A stretch of DNA of 64,000 nucleotides. Origin: Ipomoea triloba. Taxonomy: Eukaryota > Streptophyta > Magnoliopsida > Solanales > Convolvulaceae. A program made the position numbers and the translations under genes. Of the stretch, positions 1-11,364 are shown in pieces (within the stretch, counting starts at the first letter, position 1; the number at the start of each line of letters is the position of its first letter). The stretch lies in contig NC_044916.1 of NCBI RefSeq assembly GCF_003576645.1, positions 12,053,025-12,117,024 on the forward strand, written 5' to 3'. The notes under the pieces were generated by a model, which made no database searches, was not told the DNA's origin, and saw only the letters and a list, made by a program, of their open reading frames with translations.

Positions 1-11
1 TATAATTTTAG

Positions 12-284
12 TTTGAAAAAATTGTAATTTATGCCCCTTCATAATATGTCAATTATCAATGTCACCTTTGAATTATTGTGGTGTAAATATTGCCCTTCAA
101 TTTTAAAAAACGGTACATATATTGCCCCTCCCATGGTGTAAATATTGCCCCTCCTTCGTTACGGGAGGGGCAATATATGTACCATTTTTTAAAATTGAGG
201 GGCAACATTTACACCATTAATAATTCAGTGGTGATATTGATAATTGGTATATTATGGAGGGACAAAAATTACAATTTTCCCTTT
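12..284. mobile_element. MULE-type MITE (inverted-repeat, about 270 bp)
   Basis: The two halves are near-complementary, each carrying AATTGTAATTT followed by a TGCCCC/TGTCCC-type segment and a CAATTATCAA-type segment, so the element folds into a long hairpin around the GGAGGGGCAATAT core near 155-175. The flanks TAATTTTAG (3-11) and TAATTTTTG (285-293) match at 8 of 9 bases, the size expected for a Mutator-like target duplication. No protein is encoded. The exact ends are inferred from the flanking duplication. Confidence 0.6.
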
Positions 285-293
285 TAATTTTTG

Positions 294-2046
294 ATGCGAC
301 GTTGAATAACTACTTGGTTGCAATAATAAATATGATTCTTGACTCATGAGCTAGGTGGAAAGAGAAATAGATCGTGTTAAATATATTATTATGTTTTTAT
401 GATAATATTAATGGGTAAATGTTTATTTCTCGTGTGATTTCACTCCCTTTAGGTGAAAATATTTGATTGGTTTATTTTGGTTAGACGTCAGTCGAGTTGT
501 CTGAGTTCATTCACTGTTTGATTCGAGATGTAACACTATGACTTATCATGAAAAGGTGTGATTAAATGATTAATTAGGCAAAGAACTGTATGATTAAGCA
601 TGATTAACTTATAGCAGTCACAAGATAGGTGGAGGTCGAACAATTTATGACAGACACGGTATGTTGGTATCCTCCTTAAGAGGGACGTAATGATCTCCCT
701 AAAGCTAATATCTTTCAAAGTATCATCTCCCCTTGATGTAATAAAAAATGAAATTTTTTTTTATTGCTACATTAAGGATTAGTGAACATTAGGAAATAAA
801 ATCAGGATGAGAATATAGCACTATTTTCTATTAATATTATTATCGTTTTAAAGAAAGAATTATTATTAATATTGGATAATAATTATTAGCCTTTTTTATA
901 CCTCAAAAGAGAATATGTACTAAATTTAAGACCTACCATTTTTAGAATACAAAAATGGTTGGTCTTTGGCTATTGATTATTAATGTTAAGGTAGCTCGAA
1001 TTTCTACCTTATAAGGCTAAATAAGTATTAAATGGTGCATATTTAATACATATAAGACAAATGAAGATTGAATATCATTGATAAGTGATAAAATATATAA
1101 TAACACATTTTACAAAATTATATATTGTGCTTTGTCTGGAGTACATATAAGAATACAATTTATAAACTAACACAACATTATAAATTTTTTCAATATATAA
1201 TGCTATTTGTTTGACTAATTATATTGAATAGTTTTGTCAATATGACTAATGTTATCCAATAATTTAGTCAATATATAATCCCTAGCATTGTGTCACCATA
1301 ATTACTTTATCAACCAAATAAAGTAAAAAGAGTCAATATCACCTCTACTGATGCTCAAAACTACTCACTCCAATGTGGGCGGGGTGTCACTAGACCACAA
1401 GGTTTTTGACTTAGAATGTATAAAATTAATTGTTAAAGGATGAATTTTCTAAATGTTAACTTTTTGAGAAAGTAATAAATGTGGAGATTATTTGACCAAT
1501 GTAAGGCGATGGAGCATGTGAAAAACAACGGTTTTGATATAGTGTACTAAAAACTTTGGAAATCTCCTTTTAGATGTTTGGGCAAAAAACCCAAAGGACA
1601 AAACTTTTAATTTTTTTTTTCACAGAACTTTTAATTTGTTTAGTTGTCTTTCTTTAAAGCATACTAAAAAAGAAACATAAATATCTTTATAGGATTGAGT
1701 TTGTACCATTGTACTTTGCATAATGGGATGATTAATTATTCTTCTCATTTATCTATTAATCACATGTTAAATTATTTTTTTTCTTCAATTCGTTTATTTT
1801 TTTAAAAAAAATATTTTCTTATACTTGTTGGTTTTATAACCTTCAATTAATCAATGGTTGACCAACACAATCTCTCAATTAATGGAGAATTATTGAAAGA
1901 CAGAGGATAATGCAATAAGAATGTCATTTATAGAAAATTGGAGATTCGTTTTGCACCTTGATGAGGGGTATTTATACCAGAGGACTTAGTGTTTAAAATG
2001 GAAATTGATTCATAATGTTTCCTGCCATAAGGGGACCTTTTTACAC
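294..2046. other. AT-rich intergenic tract, no gene
   Basis: No reading frame with recognisable protein similarity on either strand. The only structure seen is a SINE-like fragment near 1336-1412 and scattered ATAAT/TATTA low-complexity sequence. Confidence 0.6.
1336..1412 (-). repeat. SINE-like fragment (family 2)
   Basis: Read on the minus strand it begins with ACCTTGTGGTCTAGTGACAC, which resembles a pol III A-box region, and continues to a GTTTTGAGCATCAGTAG segment. The same arrangement recurs near 21265, 30515 and 45165, so this is a dispersed family. No target duplication was identified, so it is probably old or truncated. Confidence 0.45.
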
Positions 2047-2228
2047 TATTAAGACTGTATTCTAGGCACACTAGAATTCCTTCTCCATCTCATTGAGAAT
2101 ATATCATTTACCATTCCTATTTTGACTGGGGGGCTCTTTGTATCCTTAAAAATATATATCTACTTGTACTTTAAATACAATGGATTGATCAATAATAAGA
2201 TCATTCCCAGAACTACTGTTCTCATCTA
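2047..2228 (+). repeat. 5' LTR of miniature copia element
   Basis: Matches 3110-3290 along its length with numerous substitutions, so the insertion is not recent. The sequence after it (around 2229-2242) resembles a degenerate initiator-methionine-tRNA primer site only weakly. Confidence 0.55.
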
Positions 2229-2400
2229 ATATCACTAGATCAAACAATCCATGGCTACAAACTTTACCAAAAAAAAAAAAAAACCCACCACTACTGACAG
2301 TCGTCGTCGGTCGGCGACACCACCTCCTCCTCTTCTCGGAGTTCTTGCACATCTCTGATATTGCTTATCTAACCACAACCCCGATAAATACCCTACAAAC

Positions 2401-3045
2401 AGTCCATCACTTTATCTCCATTAAACTTACTTCCTCAAACTATCTGGAAGACTCAACTTGTTCCCTTTCTCCCCGGTCAAAATATCAGTGGATACATTGA
2501 TGGCATGTTACCTTGACCTACTTTGTTTATTAATGCTCCGAGTGAGTGTTCAATTGTAGCCGATCTTGGGGGGTGAAAATTTGGCCCGTTAGGATTCTTT
2601 TATTTTTTCCATGCTCATCTCGTCTCTGTTTGATGAAGTTTTGTATGTTGCCGTGGGACATGCCATGTCTCGAACCCTATAGCATACTATTGAAGTAGCC
2701 TTTGGGTCTTCTTCTCGGGCACAATATCAGAGTCTTCATAGTTAGTTGTCGTCCTACACCAGGAGGATTCCACTACGAGTGAGATTGAGTATCATGTCAT
2801 CTTGGCAAAACCAAAGGTTTTAATTGGATTTCTTGCAGAGGTTGGTCGACTAATTAATTTGGATGCAAAATGTCTATTTATTCAAAGGCCTCCACCCTAA
2901 ATATCACGCGATGATTTCACCATTGACCACTAAAGAACATGTGACAACTTATCAACTCAATGGCTACCATTTTGTTCATGACAAAGTAAAATCGAAGGAA
3001 CTACAAGTAAACTACTTATCTACAAAAAGATCAATTGATAGACAT
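2401..3045 (+). pseudogene. copia gag remnant
   Basis: Near 2405-2460 one frame reads HHFISIKLTSSNYL, the usual opening of a copia gag domain, and the next frame continues as WKTQLVPF-like, showing a frameshift. At about 2870-3000 the product reads FKGLHPKYHAMISPLTT, matching the family pattern of a FL(K/R)GL segment in the gag C-terminal part. No protease, integrase or reverse transcriptase is present before the right LTR, so the element depended on others for movement. Confidence 0.5.
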
Positions 3046-3109
3046 CTTCACCAAGTCAGTAACCACAACAAGATTATGTTCTCTAACCTTAAGCTGGGGG
3101 GGGGGGGTA

Positions 3110-3290
3110 TATTAAGACTCTGTATTCTAGTACACTAGAATTCTGTCTCACTGTCTCTGTATTATTGAAAATATATTATTTACCATTCCTACTCTGATTG
3201 AGACTTTTTATAAATACATATTTTTCGGTATTTTAAATAAAATAAATTGATCAATAATAAGATTATTCTCAAAACTATTATTCTCATCTA
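3110..3290 (+). repeat. 3' LTR of miniature copia element
   Basis: Direct repeat partner of 2047-2228, preceded by a run of G (3096-3107) acting as presumed polypurine tract. Confidence 0.55.
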
Positions 3291-3403
3291 CACTAGGAAT
3301 AGGTAAGCGTAATCACATTAGGTAACGAATTCCTATTAAATAATAGACTCTTGTGCGCACTAAGCCTATTGGTTACAGACTAACTTATTTATATTGTCTC
3401 CTG

Positions 3404-3620
3404 ACCTGCCAATACCTTGTAATCTAGTGGAATCCGGTTATACTCCCGGCTGCATTGTAATAGAGTCGGTAGTACTCAAAAATATTGTCTCCTACCCTAT
3501 GAAAAGCCATCCACTTTGCGCCATAGTTGAGGGCTAGCAATTCAACCGTTCTAAGAATGAAGACCAATTGACCACTGTAAGTGAACTGGTTAGACCTTAG
3601 TATACCATCCATGACTTTTT
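3404..3620 (+). repeat. SINE-like/tRNA-derived repeat fragment
   Basis: Contains ACCTTGTAATCTAGTGGAAT followed by a GGTTATACTCC segment resembling a degenerate pol III B box. It shares GCATTGTAATAGAGT and GTAGTA(C/T)TCAAA with the fragment at 51946-52005. No open frame of interest; the short ORFs across it are not credible genes. Confidence 0.35.
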
Positions 3621-4690
3621 AAATTTAATTTATTATTTTAATTTTTAAATATATAAATTTTATATATTAATATTAATTAAATATTATTAAAAAATTAATT
3701 ATAAATAATTTAATTCAAGTTTCGTTAACGTAACTAAATGCATAAAATTGGATTAATATAATTAGCAATGATTTAGATGAGTATTACAGTTGTAGTTTTG
3801 GGGCGAATGATGAGTCGCTGTCTAGAAGTACAAATATTGTTAGACCAGGTGGTTTCAGAAATATTTTTGGTTCGCTCCAATAGTTGCTGAGATTTGCAAA
3901 ATGGTCCCCTATTTGTTTCCATGTGTTGGAACAAGCACCCATAGAACGAAACCACGCCTGGATGTTGGAAATTATTGTTATGGTCGTGGGATATTGGTTG
4001 AGTAGATGAGAAATTTTATTGGAGGGTTAGGTTTGGGTTTATGTTAAACTATTTACCTGTTGAAGTTTGTAATTTACTGTTGAGTCTTAAAATTAAATTG
4101 ATTCAATTTGCTTCAATAATTTATACAATTATATTATAGATCGTATCATAATTTATATATTATAATGTGGAGCATTGATAAATGTTCATTTTTAGTATAT
4201 TGAAGGTTGATTTTTAATATATCAAAAATTTATTTTTATATAAACTAGTATTTTTGCCCGTGCGTTGCACGGAATGGATTTGTTATAATATTTTAAGAAT
4301 ATTTGGATCGATATACAATTATATAAATTATAACATCAAATATTATATAGCGCAATTGATGAAATTTGTTGGACCGATTATGTTTTCTAATGTTTTCCAT
4401 ACTTGAATTAGAGCAAATAATTGTCCAATTACCCGTGCGATGTACAGATAAATTTTTTATTATATATTTAGATAATAAAAATAAAGATAAAATTATAAAA
4501 AAAATAATTATATTGAACATGTACATTTATTTGATTATAAGATTAGTGCAAAAGTATTACTCAATTAATTGATAATATATGACTTGTTTGTCTATAATTA
4601 TCTTAAAAAGATCAATATGTAATATGACTTATGTAATTATATTATTACTAAAATAAATATGGGAAAAATTAGAAATAATTTAATTATAAT

Positions 4691-5418
4691 CTATACTATT
4701 AACTTCCCGCCCAAAACACTCATATACTGGTAATACAATTCCTATTCGTAATACAATTGTACATTCAAATATAATAATATAATTACTAATAATATATATT
4801 ATTTCCTACGTTCCTATTCGTAATACAATTTTAAATTAAAATTACTAAACGTAATAATACAGTACATATATTTCCCTGCAGTGCAATCTATACTTCTATA
4901 CTATTAATAAAAACAATATCCCAACCTTAACTTCCCGCCCAAAACACTCCTATACTGTTAAGGTTTGCGTAATATTTTAAAATGTAATACAATTCCTATT
5001 CGTAATACAATTGTACATTAAAATATGGTAATACTTTTTTGAATACAAAAATATGGTAATACAATTCTAATAAAATATATTCTTCCCTACGTTCTTATTC
5101 GTATTACAATTCTAGCTTAAAATTAATAAATGTTACAATACAATACATATATTTCCCCTGCAGTGCAATCTATACTATTAATAAAAACAATATCCTCAAC
5201 TTTAACTTTACGCCCAAAACACTCCTATACTGTTAAGGTTTGCGTAATATTTTAAAATATGGTAATACAAATCCAATTCGTAATACAATTGTACATTAAA
5301 ATATGGTAATATAATTCCTAATAATATATATTCTTCCCTATGTTCCCATTCGTAATACAATTCTAAATTGAAATTACTAAACGTAATAATACAGCACATA
5401 TATTTTCCTGCAGTGTAA
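4691..5418 (+). repeat. Tandem repeat of Helitron 5'-terminal units
   Basis: The start motif TCTATAC(T)ATTA recurs at about 4691, 4889, 5168 and 5419. Each start except the last is followed by a CGCCCAAAACACTC block and AATACAATTC(C/T)-type repeats, and the starts at 4889, 5168 and 5419 are preceded by TTTCCCTGCAGTG-type sequence. Unit lengths are about 198, 279 and 251 bp, the first incomplete. Confidence 0.6.
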
Positions 5419-5615
5419 TCTATACTATTAATTAAGCAATTATTTGTTAGAATTCAAACAAGGATAGCATCAGAAAACATAATAGATTGAAAACATATCT
5501 TCAATTGCATTATATAATATTTAATGTTATAATTTATATAATTATATATCGATCTAAATATTCTTAATATATTATAACAAATCCGTTCCGTGTATCGTAC
5601 GGGTGAAAATACTAG
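5419..5615 (+). mobile_element. Short plus-strand Helitron copy
   Basis: Begins ATCTATACTATTAATTAAG (TC at 5419-5420 after an A) and ends with a stem CCGTGTATCGTACGG, a short spacer and CTAG at 5612-5615 followed by T. Its 3' half is homologous to the reverse complement of about 4245-4450 and of 36772-36965, showing that the three termini belong to one family. Confidence 0.6.
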
Positions 5616-6994
5616 TTATTATAAAAATAAATTCAACGACCAATGTTTAGTTTAATTATCATAATAATTATTATGCAATTATTAATAGTCAATTACACTA
5701 ATATATGTGTAATTATACTTTTATAACTTAAGTATATTCATGTTCACTGTATCGCATTTAGTTTTTTCTTCCTCCTCGATATTTGAATGAATTAATTGTA
5801 ATTATTATAAATAATATAACAACCCATGTTTAATTATTTTTTTTTAAGTTTAAATAATTTAAAGTTTTCAAAAGGAAAGTGTAATTAACTTTCTTAAAAG
5901 TTTTTTAAAAATAATTTTCAGTCAATTAGTAATGTCCTTTTCCTTTCTAATTTGCCTAATTTCCATTTCTTTTTTCGTTAGAATCTTTTTATATTTTCAA
6001 TCAATTAGTAAAATCAGTTTTCTTTTCCATTTTATCTTTACTATTGTTTGGGCGGAAATTTCACAAATGATTATTTTATATTTATTAATAGTAGTATAGA
6101 TATAGAAGTATAGATAAGTATTTGAATTATTATTATTGGTGTAAATAATAATTAATAAATTATTTTTTCTTATAAAATTAGGCCGAATTTGTTTTCATTA
6201 TTCTCACAATTATAATGGTTTAATTATTGTCATAATTTGGTTAATAAAATTTTGTTACCAATTAAACTTTATTAATTTTTTACCAATTAATTAATAATAA
6301 TAGTTTGTGTAGTATAGAACACATCCAGTATAGAACAAAATTTTAAGAAGAAATTACCAATTAGTTTATTGCTATCCACTCATCTGGGAGCTTTTAACGA
6401 TCCAAAATCTTTGAATTTGAACATGTGTTTGTAAATGGATGCAAGTTCCCTAAGAAAGATCATGAAATTTAAAAAACCAAGCAAAAAGCTGAAAAAACTC
6501 AAAAAAAAAAAAAAGCAGCATACTAACAACATAAAAAATGCATAACAATAAATACAAAATAAAGCAATATGACCAAACATGACCATGATTTTGTTCCTAT
6601 TAAATAAAACAATATAAAATTGAGCAATATTAAATAAAACAATGTCTTGACCGCAGCAACAAAATTTGTAGATTTGAAAGTGGTGAGGTCTGGAATAATT
6701 GCACTGCGTATGGAGAGGTTTGGAATAATTGCACTGCGTTCTGCGTGAATTGTAGTATGATAGGAATTGTAATGTAGAATTGTACAACGAATAGGAAAAT
6801 AGTAAACAATCGCATCCTAAATATTGTAGGACTGTTTTGGGCGGTAAGCTTAAAGTGAGAATTTTGTTTTTATATATAGTATAGATAGATTATAATATAC
6901 TAAAAAATAACATTTAGTACACTAAAAATTACTAACTTTCAAAAAAATGAACATTTAATGTCTTGAAAAATGAGCATTTAATATACTAAAAATG

Positions 6995-7876
6995 AATCTA
7001 ATAGGCAATTTATATCGTGAATCAGGGTGTACAATATTGTGCACCCCGATCCAAAACGACGTCATTTTGGATATTTTTAATTAACGGTTTTTTTTTTTTT
7101 TGGAAATCTTGTTTCCCGTTCGGCGTAAACTTATAAGATGATTTTTGTGTATGTTGTGATAATATTCTGTGCATTTTGGCCACAGATTTTGTGTATTTAT
7201 CTCAATTATGTATGTTAATCACTTGAGTGTGTAAGATGAGTTATGCGTAGGTTTTGATGTGTTTGTGTATTGGTGTTATCATATTTATGTACATTATGGC
7301 TATGAATATGTGTATTATGGTTATGAATTATGTGTGTTAACCATTAGAGTAGTATAAACAGTAGGATGAGTTCTGTGTATGTTGTGATGATATTATGTGC
7401 ATTCTGTTTTGACATTCTGTGTATTCTGGCCACGAATTCTGTACATTTATCTCAATTATGTATGTTAATCACTTGAGTAGTGTTAGATGAGTTATGCATG
7501 GGCCACTTGAGTAGTGTTAGATGAGTTATGCATAGGTTCATGAGGCACGACATTCAAATCATTAATGTACAAAATTATATATTAAAATACACATAATCTC
7601 TGAATAGATACACAGAATCATAAGCCTAAGTATTATCATTTATATTTGATAAGGCATGCCATTCAAATCATTAATAATGTACAGAATTATATATTAGATC
7701 AGAATACACATAATCTCTTAATAGAATACACAGAATTACACATAACGAGGATTGGACGGACGGAACGGTGTCCGTCGCGTTAACTCCCTACTAACTTAGT
7801 TAAAAGACGTCGTTTCAGACCAGGGTGCACAATGCACTGTGGACCTTGGTCCACGATATAAGGATTGAATCTAATA
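6995..7876. mobile_element. MULE-like non-autonomous element with 9-bp target duplication
   Basis: Element body 7004-7867, flanked by AATCTAATA at 6995-7003 and 7868-7876 (perfect 9 bp). Ends are inverted: GGCAATTTATATCGTG on the left and CAATCCTTATATCGTGG as the complement of the right. The subterminal parts carry AAAACGACGTC-type motifs and GGTGCACAAT. The interior is an irregular array of TTCTGTGTATT/TTATGTGTATT motifs. No transposase frame. The same family recurs at 17609-19503 and as a half copy near 15960-16190. Confidence 0.75.
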
Positions 7877-10800
7877 TAAGTAGTCCATCTTGTACTGTGG
7901 GTCATGGTACATGGTATAATGATTGATTTACTTCTTCATGGGTCTGGAGACAAATTTATAAGATTCAAAATATGATTTAGTGAAGTCAGCAAAGCATGGG
8001 TTATGATGGGACCCAAGAGTATGACCCAAAATATAATAAAATTGAGATGTGTGATGGACTAATATGGGGTCTAATTAGGAAAATGGAGGTGAGCCTTTTT
8101 TTCCTGGAAAGAGAGCTAATGACGTGTTTGGCAGCACAGTCTAGAACACAATCTGAGAAAACAAGCGGTGGGGAGGAGTAGTAGGCCTGGGCTGAGGGAG
8201 CTTTAGCCAGGGACCCCGACGTCGAATTTCAATCCACTGGCGAGTAGCGGACCCCATGGGGGCCGACCGCTAGAGGGTGGCCGGCGAACCGCTCTTGAGT
8301 CTACAACCTTGGTTGTTTGTTGGCAGTCAAAGGGCATCAGCTTAGTTCGACCAGCTATGATGGATCACCTAGGGGAGTGGCAGGCTATTTGGTAGAAGGG
8401 CAGACCGCTCGGATAGTTAGCGATGAGGTTGGCGATAACCAGAACGTGGTCTATGATGGTTGCACTACAAAACGACAAAGAAATACCCGAAGTATTTCAG
8501 AGTTATCGATGCATAGGGAATGGGGTGCTAAACACCAACTCGGATTGGTTCTTGTGAAGCTAGTTTAATCGTAACGAGGTTAAAGTAACAAAACTAAATA
8601 ACCCTAAACTAAATGCAACAAATGAAGAGAGATATAGAAGATGCAACAAAGGTAAAAGATATTGATCGGGTCTAATGTCTATCTTGAGCCAAACTAAAGT
8701 AGAAAAGTAGTTCTATTCCTTGTGAATGGAGGAATTGCACTAAAGTACTCGGTGCCACTCCCGTGATTGACCCGAGTGTACTAACCCACAAGTTCTCTAC
8801 TCTCGTAGTTTGAAAAGCATGCAAAGCAAGCCCATAAAGAACCTAAGCAATTCATCTTACCCACACTCCAAGTTAATCCAACAAGTTGTGAGAGATTACA
8901 CAAAGGCAATCTAAAGACTAATCCCTAATTAAATTCCTACCTACTCCCACGGTGTAAAAACCTAACGTTAGCCAAGAAGTCCCCCTAAGATTTCTACAAA
9001 TTCATGTAATGCAAAAATCTATAGGTGTGTGGCAAATGTGTTCTAGCTATGCTCGATTTCCATCGAAACACTACATAACAAATAAACATGTAATTTAGGC
9101 CTTTAATCAAACACATCAACAATATATCTTGCACAGTATAACTTTTAGGAGCTAAATTAACCATTCATAATATATTGAAGAACAAACATCAAAATAGACA
9201 AATAAACATAATCCATGATCTAAATATAACTATATTAAGAACAAGAATCTTCATTACACAAAAATAGATACAAGATTAAATCAAGATAACATTAGGGAAA
9301 GAAATGCTCATTGCTTTCTTCTTGATTATACGGTTGAAACTCGAAATCTTGCATCATCTCTTTTCTTATTACAAAACAAATTATAATCTACTCCTAAACT
9401 ACCAAACAACCCTCTCTTGCAGGTTACATCTTGGAAGGAGGAATAGGGATTGTAGAGAGAACGGAATGGGGGCTGCTAGCTAGGGTTAGAGGAATGGAGA
9501 AAGATGTGTATTTATAGTTGGGCAAAAAGGGGGGGGAGGGGGGGTGCAAAAATGAGAATTCCGCGCAACAGAAATTGTAGATCTGGAGCTTCTCTACGCG
9601 TCGAGGCCTTGGCTCGTCGTGTCGAACCATTATAGAACGAAATCTTGAGCATTCTGCCAACTCTTAACGCGTCTAGAATTATTTTCAATGCGTCCAGAAT
9701 GCTTTGCAATGCAACTTCGAATTCCAAACTGATTTTGGCCCTTAAATCTTCTGATTTAGACTTTATAGTCTACACAAGAGTTGTAGCCCTTCGAGTTGGC
9801 TTTCCAATTCCGTTAGAATCATCCAAATTGAGCCTTCGAATTCCTACATCAAAATATGAACAAAATATTGAACATAGATCATTTTGGACAAAATTGTAAA
9901 TTTGGAATATTTGGTTTTGCATTTGCATTGGTTTGACAACATCAAAAGAACCATTTAAAACATATAAAAAAACCATTCAAATCATGTATTCGACTATCCT
10001 TCAGTTTAACATATAAGAAATTCAATCATTAAAGCACAAAAATCATGAAGGCAAGCGAAGACTTAATAAACAAATATGAGAAAAAGTGTGTTTATTATAT
10101 GCATTATCCTGCGACGTGGCGTGCTCAGAGATATTTTGCGAGAGAGTGCAACACCTGGTCAGACACGCGTATGGTGGAAGAGAGCAGAGTGTTGTGGTTG
10201 GCGCACATGTTCGCGATGTGAGGCCCTACGAGTAGTGTAAAGGGAGGGGGGGGTGTCTCTATTTCAAGGCATCATGATCAGCTCTCCTTCTCTCTTGACT
10301 TCTCATTCAATCAACATCACAATACTCAGTTGGTCGTTGCGGTTCGCTAGGTAACAGTGGTAGTCCATCCATGTATGTGGTTGGGTTCTTTGGGCCAAAT
10401 TCATTCTCTTTGTTTATTTAGTACAATTCATATTATTTTAAGAATTTTGGGCCCTATCAATCAAATATACTTTCTATACCTATTACTCAATCGATATCAA
10501 CCTAATTTTAATTATAGTTGGACCGGTCCATTAAAAATCATGAGGTCATAAAAATAAAAATAAAAATAAAGAAATTATTGTTATTATTATTGAGATGAAA
10601 ACTATTCAAAAGGACAGGTTGAGGTGACAGCATAAGCGACAAGACAAAATTTGTTGTGGACACAGTTCAATTCAACTCGCTGTCCGTGACCAGCTAAATT
10701 TGCTCACACTGCACTTCCTTTATAGCTTCAGATTCTTTTCTGATCTCAAATTTTTGTTTCAGTCTCCACTTGCTATCACTCATTCACCTCAATTTTGGGT

Positions 10801-10950
10801 TTTCACCCTAAGTGTCAGCTCTGATTTTAGTTGCATTAATCAAAATATATCGTCACGTTTAATATATAGAAGTTGTTGAGGTGTTTATTAATGTGTTAAA
10901 AATGCGAGGTTGTTTTTATAATTATTAAAACACTTGAAGGTTTTTAATAA
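7877..10950. other. Unrecognised non-coding tract, possibly LTR-retroelement derived
   Basis: From about 8180 to 10350 the base composition is less AT-rich than the surroundings, without protein similarity in any frame. 8190-8300 is a GC-rich patch, and 9300-9560 reads on the minus strand like a 5' leader (a TATAAATA box at about 9510-9520, then CT-rich sequence). 10130-10360 resembles an LTR/leader segment ending in a CATTCAATCAACATC-type region. I could not find paired LTRs or a primer site, so the retroelement reading is a guess. The short frames across it are not supported as genes. Confidence 0.3.
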
Positions 10951-11364
10951 GAGTTAATTCCATCTTTTGTCTTAGATTTATAGGTGACAATCCACTTTTA
11001 GTCTTTTTTAATAAGAACATTCACATTTGGTCTTAGTATTATTGTGGCATGACTATTTTTTGTCATCCGTCAACAAAATTGTTGAAATGTCGCTAAATAC
11101 AATGACATTTCAATCACTTTTATTCAATGTGAGTTGACCTCGTTGTATTTTTATGTTTATTTTTTTTTTTATAAAAATATGTAATTGAAGACCAAAATGC
11201 CTTTGTATTTAACGGCATTACAACTATTTTGTTGATAGAGGACAAAAATGGTCATGTCACAATAATACTAGGACCAAATGTAGATATTCTGATAAAAAAA
11301 GGACTAAAACTGGACTACCACATACAAATCTAGGACAAAAAATGGAATTAACTCTTTTTAATAA
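10941..11364. mobile_element. MULE-type MITE, 404 bp, 10-bp target duplication
   Basis: Element 10951-11354 begins GAGTTAATTCCATCTTTTGT and its right end, complemented, begins GAGTTAATTCCATTTTTTGT, a long terminal inverted repeat. TTTTTAATAA flanks it on both sides (10941-10950, 11355-11364). The interior has no reading frame. The 9-10 bp duplication and long inverted repeat are Mutator-like features. Confidence 0.8.

Larger units (their letters stand above)
2047..3290 (+). mobile_element. Miniature copia-type LTR retrotransposon, non-autonomous
   Basis: Two direct repeats of about 180 bp (2047-2228 and 3110-3290) share the start TATTAAGACT, a TTGATCAATAATAAGAT block and the end TTCTCATCTA. 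The interior has only gag-like coding fragments (see 2401-3045). A G-rich tract at 3095-3107 lies immediately before the second LTR, where a polypurine tract belongs. TACAC occurs at 2042-2046 and again at 3289-3293, a possible 5-bp target duplication that would overlap the last two bases of the right LTR. The LTR ends are not the canonical TG...CA, consistent with decay. Confidence 0.6.
4245..6885 (-). mobile_element. Helitron cluster (outer element on minus strand, inner copies on plus)
   Basis: At the low end the minus strand ends with a hairpin CCGTGCAACGCACGG followed by a short spacer and CTAG (4245-4248) next to a T, the standard Helitron 3' end. At the high end the minus strand starts TCTATACTAT at about 6885 after an A, the matching 5' end. 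A second minus-strand 5' terminus lies at about 6100-6114. Inside is a plus-strand set of Helitron termini (4691-5615). No helicase or Rep protein was found, so all copies are non-autonomous. Which 5' end belongs to the 4245 terminus is uncertain. Confidence 0.6.

Noticed and set aside
2146..2352. 68-codon minus-strand frame
   Set aside because: Lies across an LTR and a T/A homopolymer; poly-Phe content from the repeat, no domain.
8317..8568. 83-codon plus-strand frame
   Set aside because: No recognisable domain, no splice context, in an unassigned repeat-like tract; GTG/TTG-type start possible.
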